From JAYRGC01 sp041908065 (lineage in GTDB: Bacteria > Pseudomonadota > Alphaproteobacteria > UBA9219): a stretch of DNA of 14,930 nucleotides. Under the pieces are notes generated by a model. That model did no database searches. It worked only from the letters and a program-made list of their open reading frames with translations, and was not told the DNA's origin. Location: NCBI GenBank assembly GCA_041908065.1, contig JAYRGC010000048.1, positions 1-14,930 on the forward strand, written 5' to 3'. This document shows positions 11,205 through 14,930 of this stretch, piece after piece. The position numbers and the translations under genes were made by a program. Within the stretch, counting starts at the first letter, position 1, and each line of letters opens with the position of its first letter.

Positions 11205-13781
11205 TTAGCCGCTTGGGCAGGCAACCGATTTTATGCGTTTGGGCATAGCGTTGACCATGGACACGTACAGGGCTGCCCAATAGGGCAGGGTTTGCACCAA
11301 CAGCATTCCCGACCACATTAAGGCGTTGAAGTTCTGCGGCTCGAATTTAACCAGAACCGCCACCGCGCTGGCCAAAAGGGTTGAAAGGAGCAGGAGTTCC
11401 TCCCGCGCCATCAGCAGGCCTTGGATGGCCGCCGGACGATCCTCGCATTTGGGAGTGCGAAGGAAGGGTTTGCCGGAGGTGAACAGCCCTTGCCATACCG
11501 CGCGTCCCACGGCGTGGGTCAGTGCCATGCCTGCCACCGACGCTCCTAAACGGTCTTTCCAGCCGCATTTGACGCGGGCGTGGTACAGCAAAAGTCCGGC
11601 GGCGATCTTGAACACGAACACGCCCAATACCGGAGCCAAAAATACCGAGGGCGGAAACTCCACCCATTTCAGCAACAGCAAAACCGACCACAAGACGGCG
11701 GCGGCGGCAAAGCCCATATGCGCGGCGTCGGCGAACCACGGCAGCCAGCCGGAGACGAAGTGATAGCGTTGCCCGCGCGTCAAAGTGCCGCCTTCCATCA
11801 ATTGCCGCCAGTGGCGTTTGAGTATTTGCACCGCGCCGTACGCCCATCTGAAGCGTTGCGTGCGGTACGCGCCGAAGTTGTCGGGCATCAACCCGCGCCC
11901 GAAGGAGTGTTCCAGATACACAGCTTCATGGCCGCCTTCGAACAGGCGCAGTCCCAGCTCGGCATCCTCGCAGATGCACCATTCGGCCCAGCCGCCCAAG
12001 TCTTGCAGCGTCTTGCGGCGGATCAGCGTCATGGTTCCGTGCTGGATGATGGCGTTGCGCTCGTTTCTTTGCACCATGCCGATGTGGAAGAATCCGGCGT
12101 ATTCCCAGTAACACATGCGCTTGAACCAATCGCTGCCGCCTTCCAGATCGCCGTCGCGGTAGTCCTGCGGAGCCTGCACGAAGGCCACCTGCGGCTTGTC
12201 GAAGTAGGGAACGGTCGCCCGCAGCCAATCCGCCGAAACGGTATAGTCGCTGTCGATGACGCCGATTATCTTGGCGTCTTTTGCGGTTTGCGTCAGGGCG
12301 AAATTCAGCGCGCCTGCCTTGTAGCCCGGCCATTTCGGCAGATGGAAAAAGCGGAATCTTTCTCCAAGTTTAGCGCAATATTCCTCCAGCGGCTTCCACA
12401 CCGCCTCGTCCTTGGTGTTGTTGTCGATGACCAGCACCTCGAAATTTGGCCAGTCGAGCTTGGCCAGCGCGTCGAGGGTTTCCATCACCATATGCGGCGG
12501 CTCGTTATAGCAAGGCACGTGGATGGAAACCTTGGGGGCGTTCGGTGGCGGCGGCTTGTTTACCGGAACGAAGGAGCGGCGGCGATTAGCCCACATGACT
12601 TCGGCCAGCTCCAGCCCGTCGGCCAGCAGCAAGGCGAGCAGCACCACTTGGAATCCGATAAGCACTATCCACGCCACGGTGTTGGCGTTGATTATCTTTT
12701 CAGCCATCGCGGCCATGATCGCCCATACCAGCGTCGAAGCGGCGGCCTGTATCAGCATGGAATAGAATATTTGTCCGGCTATCTTGAGATCGCGGCGGCG
12801 ATGGACGAACCACAATATGGCGGGCATGGCCAGCAGAGTGGCTGACAGCCATCCCGACAGCCAGTTGGAGGATTCCGAGACGTTGCCGCTCATCGAGAAT
12901 TTAGAGGAGCGATCCGCGTCGAACAGTCCCCAATGCGCTCCCACCGTGCCTTCGATGCCGCGCTTCCACGGCGCGTCTATGGCTTCGACGATGAAGTAGT
13001 CGAAGCGTTCGCTTGAGGCAAGATTGAGGAATTGGCGCACAAACTGTGCTTGGTTCACGCGCGAAGGTTCGGAACCCTTGACCCACTGGCCGTCGCTCGG
13101 CCAGCCGACTTCGCCTATCAGGATGTGCTTGTCGGGGAAAGCCGCCCGCAATTGCTGCCAGCGGTAAAGGACGTAAGGCACCGCGCCGTCCAGCGGCACG
13201 CCTTCCCAATAGGGGAGGACGTGGACGGTTATGAAGTCGACCGCGCGGGCAAGCTCGGGATACTCTAGCCAAACGTGCCACGGCTCGGCGGTGGATACCG
13301 GCACTTCGACCTGCCGCTTGACGCGCTCGATAAGCGCGATCAATTCGTCCGGCTTCACGTCCTTGCGCAACAGGCTTTCGTTGCCGACGATGACGCGCTT
13401 GACGTTGGAATGGGCTGCGGCCACTTCCAGCAGCTTGTCCACCTCGCGGGAATTGGCTTCCGCGTCGGGGCTTATCCACGCGCCCGCCATCACTTCAAGG
13501 CCATGCTTGTCCGCGCCGGAGACGATGCGATCCAGCCCGTCGCTGACGCCGTATATGCGGATGCTGGCGGCGTGCTGCGACAACAAGGCCATGTCCGCGT
13601 CGATGCGCTCGTCGGAAAAGCGGCCATTTTCGTCGCCGGATTGCCAGCCGCTGTAGGAAAGGCCGTTGATCTTGCCTCCCCAAGGCGGCCCGCCCGCGCC
13701 GCGATTGAACGCCGCCCACGCCGCGAAATTGACGGCCAGAACCAAGATCGCCACGAAGACTATGCGATGGATATTACGCAT
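11205..13781 (-). CDS. GH17-GT2 membrane protein, beta-glucan synthase-like (NdvB/NdvC type)
   Basis: An 858-residue fusion of a glycoside hydrolase/transglycosylase and a processive glycosyltransferase. After an N-terminal membrane anchor (7-25) comes a GH17-like domain (about 35-300) with probable acid Glu135 (VIVGNESLL) and nucleophile Glu224 (ILIGEVGWPSDG). Hydrophobic helices follow at about 308-326, 337-360 and 368-388. The GT2 domain (416-665) has VSIHVPCYNE, Asp453 (VIDNN), Asp510 and Asp512 (GVIDSD), acceptor acid CEDAELG (604-610) and the processivity motif QRFRW (642-646). Several C-terminal membrane helices follow at about 676-735 and 795-845. The order matches beta-1,3/1,6-glucan synthases such as Pseudomonas NdvB and Bradyrhizobium NdvC. 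It probably makes a periplasmic or cell-surface beta-glucan from UDP-glucose, with GH17 branching or cyclising the product. The ATG at 13781 follows a G-run ten bases upstream. Confidence 0.9.
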   Translation of the reverse strand: MRNIHRIVFVAILVLAVNFAAWAAFNRGAGGPPWGGKINGLSYSGWQSGDENGRFSDERIDADMALLSQHAASIRIYGVSDGLDRIVSGADKHGLEVMAGAWISPDAEANSREVDKLLEVAAAHSNVKRVIVGNESLLRKDVKPDELIALIERVKRQVEVPVSTAEPWHVWLEYPELARAVDFITVHVLPYWEGVPLDGAVPYVLYRWQQLRAAFPDKHILIGEVGWPSDGQWVKGSEPSRVNQAQFVRQFLNLASSERFDYFIVEAIDAPWKRGIEGTVGAHWGLFDADRSSKFSMSGNVSESSNWLSGWLSATLLAMPAILWFVHRRRDLKIAGQIFYSMLIQAAASTLVWAIMAAMAEKIINANTVAWIVLIGFQVVLLALLLADGLELAEVMWANRRRSFVPVNKPPPPNAPKVSIHVPCYNEPPHMVMETLDALAKLDWPNFEVLVIDNNTKDEAVWKPLEEYCAKLGERFRFFHLPKWPGYKAGALNFALTQTAKDAKIIGVIDSDYTVSADWLRATVPYFDKPQVAFVQAPQDYRDGDLEGGSDWFKRMCYWEYAGFFHIGMVQRNERNAIIQHGTMTLIRRKTLQDLGGWAEWCICEDAELGLRLFEGGHEAVYLEHSFGRGLMPDNFGAYRTQRFRWAYGAVQILKRHWRQLMEGGTLTRGQRYHFVSGWLPWFADAAHMGFAAAAVLWSVLLLLKWVEFPPSVFLAPVLGVFVFKIAAGLLLYHARVKCGWKDRLGASVAGMALTHAVGRAVWQGLFTSGKPFLRTPKCEDRPAAIQGLLMAREELLLLSTLLASAVAVLVKFEPQNFNALMWSGMLLVQTLPYWAALYVSMVNAMPKRIKSVACPSG

Positions 13782-13852
13782 GGTGATTTTACCCCCCGCA
13801 TATGCCAGAACGTGAAAGGCTGGTCGTTGTCAGATCAGATTTTTGGTTCTTT

Positions 13853-14056
13853 CTGAAAACGGGCGGGTAATCTTGTAGCCAAACGCAACAGCAAGCGACG
13901 TCATTGCGAGCCGCCACACCTTTGGTTTGGACAGCGTTAACGCTGTCGGGCGGCGAAGCAATCCATGGCCACAAGCGCAACGGCACTGGATTGCTTCGCC
14001 GCCAAGGGGCGGCTCGCAATGACGGCTCTTTTTCCCACCCGTTTTTTGTAATAGCC
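13853..14056 (+). repeat. Composite palindromic repeat, copy R3 (plus orientation)
   Basis: This fills most of the 311-bp gap between the HpnM-like gene and the glucan synthase-like gene (13782-14092). It opens with CTGAAAACGGGCGGGTAA (13854-13871) and ACGCAACAGCAA, followed by the main palindrome CGTCATTGCGAG...CTCGCAATGACGG (13899-14025). The left arm carries the same inserted segment as R2, here with a perfect 18-bp palindrome GACAGCGTTAACGCTGTC at 13930-13947. An inverted copy of the outer motif (CCCACCCGTTTT, 14034-14045) closes the unit, so the repeat is bounded by inverted outer motifs. Confidence 0.87.
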
Positions 14057-14092
14057 AGATTTTTATCCCCCGATTTTTCGCGAAAGCGTTTT

Positions 14093-14722
14093 TCACAACC
14101 CCATTTTGCGGGATTTTTCCTCCAACGCCGTCGACAGAGCGGGCAGGCCTTGGCGGCGGACGATCGAGCTGAACTCCGAACGGCGTGTGGCCAGCTCGCT
14201 GATGGTAGCGTCCAAGAACACGTCGATGATGCGCGGTTCCCCGCTTTCGTTCGGGCGCACGAGATAGTTCAAGGTGACCGGCTCCCCGTCTTTGGGAACC
14301 AATCTGGTTTCGACCATCGTTCCTCCGCCCGCCGAGGGTTTTTCTCCCATGACCTCGAATTTTTCCCCGTCGGATTTGGTAAAGCGGCTGGCCCACATCG
14401 CCACGCTGAAACGCGAGAAGGCCGACACGGTTTGTTGCCGCTCTTCGTCGCTGGCGTTGCTCCATGCCGGACCCACGGCGAAGCGCGTCATAAGGGGAAA
14501 GTTGAACGAGGCGGTTATGACCGGCTCCAGCTTTTTGTAACGACCGGAAAAGCCGAGGCTTTCGCCGCGCTTCATGGTGTCGGAAAGCTGGGAATAGAAA
14601 TTCTCCACCACGGACGAGGCCGAAATCGCCGGAGCCGCGCCTGCCGCTGACGAGAATAGCGTTCCGGCTAAGACCGCGGCGGCCGCGAAAAAGGAAAAAC
14701 GGCGGAAGATAGCGCTGTTCAT
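14093..14722 (-). CDS. HpnM/MlaC-family exported lipid-binding protein
   Basis: A 209-residue periplasmic protein of the MlaC/Ttg2D (Tgt2) family, whose members carry phospholipids between inner and outer membranes. It has a signal peptide (1-29; core FFAAAAVLAGTLFSS, end AAGA). The mature domain shows NFPLMTRFAVGPAW (74-87), a SAFSRFSVAMWASRF segment (100-114), a VNYL-type strand (LNYLVRP, 151-157) and IIDVFLDATISELATRRSEF (165-184). The last two segments fit the hopanoid-cluster variant HpnM better than E. coli MlaC, from memory. No other mla or hpn gene is in the window, so partners are unknown. The ATG at 14722 is preceded by GAGGGG at a spacing of seven. An overlapping minus-strand frame over much of the gene is a shadow. 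Confidence 0.85.
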   Translation of the reverse strand: MNSAIFRRFSFFAAAAVLAGTLFSSAAGAAPAISASSVVENFYSQLSDTMKRGESLGFSGRYKKLEPVITASFNFPLMTRFAVGPAWSNASDEERQQTVSAFSRFSVAMWASRFTKSDGEKFEVMGEKPSAGGGTMVETRLVPKDGEPVTLNYLVRPNESGEPRIIDVFLDATISELATRRSEFSSIVRRQGLPALSTALEEKSRKMGL

Positions 14723-14786
14723 GTTTCAACCCCTCGTTCTGATCGTAATGATTGCGTCTTGTTCAGGCATACAGTGCGTCTTTTAG

Positions 14787-14930
14787 GCAAAACGGGCGGA
14801 TAACTCGCTCTTGCCCAAAATTGGGTGGGTAATTTTTCAGTCGACCGCAGCATCAAGCACCGTCGTTTTAAGTCTATGGCCAAAGGCCGTCATTGCGAGC
14901 CGCCCCTTGGCGGCGAAGCAATCCAGTGCC
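14787..14930 (+). repeat. Composite palindromic repeat, copy R4 (cut by the right edge)
   Basis: Two outer motifs, AAAACGGGCGGATAA (14789-14803) and GGGTGGGTAATTTT (14823-14836), are followed by a GGCCAAAGGCCGTCAT unit (14878-14893) and the left arm of the main palindrome (14888-14930). The last 29 bases (14902-14930) equal bases 1-29 of the window. Bases 14868-14926 are the inverted counterpart of about 42-100 with one mismatch, so the two window ends are terminal inverted repeats of each other. No gene is seen from 14723 to the end. Confidence 0.88.

Noticed and set aside
11580..12845. Long plus-strand open frame of 421 codons
   Set aside because: It is antisense to the conserved GT2 domain and low in recognisable motifs. 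It is a shadow caused by GC-rich codon bias.

Overview
The window reads as chromosomal DNA of an alphaproteobacterium, probably Rhodospirillales-like. The support is a GapR/DUF2312 gene, a DUF4389 membrane protein, an HpnM/MlaC-type lipid-binding protein, hflK-hflC, a XerD-type recombinase and moderately GC-rich coding sequence. No species can be named from the sequence alone.

Layout from left to right. (1) A palindromic repeat at the left edge, then a minus-strand block: a small secreted Lys-rich protein, ndk, hflC and hflK. (2) A divergent plus-strand gene for a DUF4389 membrane protein. (3) A visibly AT-richer island of about 2.4 kb (3574-5970) on the plus strand. It holds a stand-alone reverse transcriptase, two identical 114-bp direct repeats, a broken lipoprotein-like gene start, and a 98-codon open stretch after the RT stop codon in the same frame. 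(4) A long minus-strand block: gapR, histidine phosphatase, a 46-residue membrane protein overlapping a large exported protein of unknown function, xerD, and an alpha/beta hydrolase. (5) A second palindromic repeat, tRNA-Val(GAC), an 858-residue GH17-GT2 beta-glucan synthase-like membrane enzyme, a third repeat, an HpnM/MlaC-like exported protein, and a fourth repeat cut by the right edge.

Most genes are housekeeping or envelope functions: nucleotide balance (Ndk), membrane-protease control (HflKC), chromosome topology and dimer resolution (GapR, XerD), and envelope glucan and lipid handling (GH17-GT2, HpnM/MlaC). The clearest accessory part is the RT island. Its composition, disrupted neighbour and unexplained repeats point to acquired DNA. 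The RT resembles the non-retron, non-DGR 'unknown group' RTs, some of which are phage-defence genes. Its class and function cannot be settled by reading alone.

A composite palindromic repeat family occurs four times, always between genes. Both window edges lie inside copies of it and share 29 identical bases.
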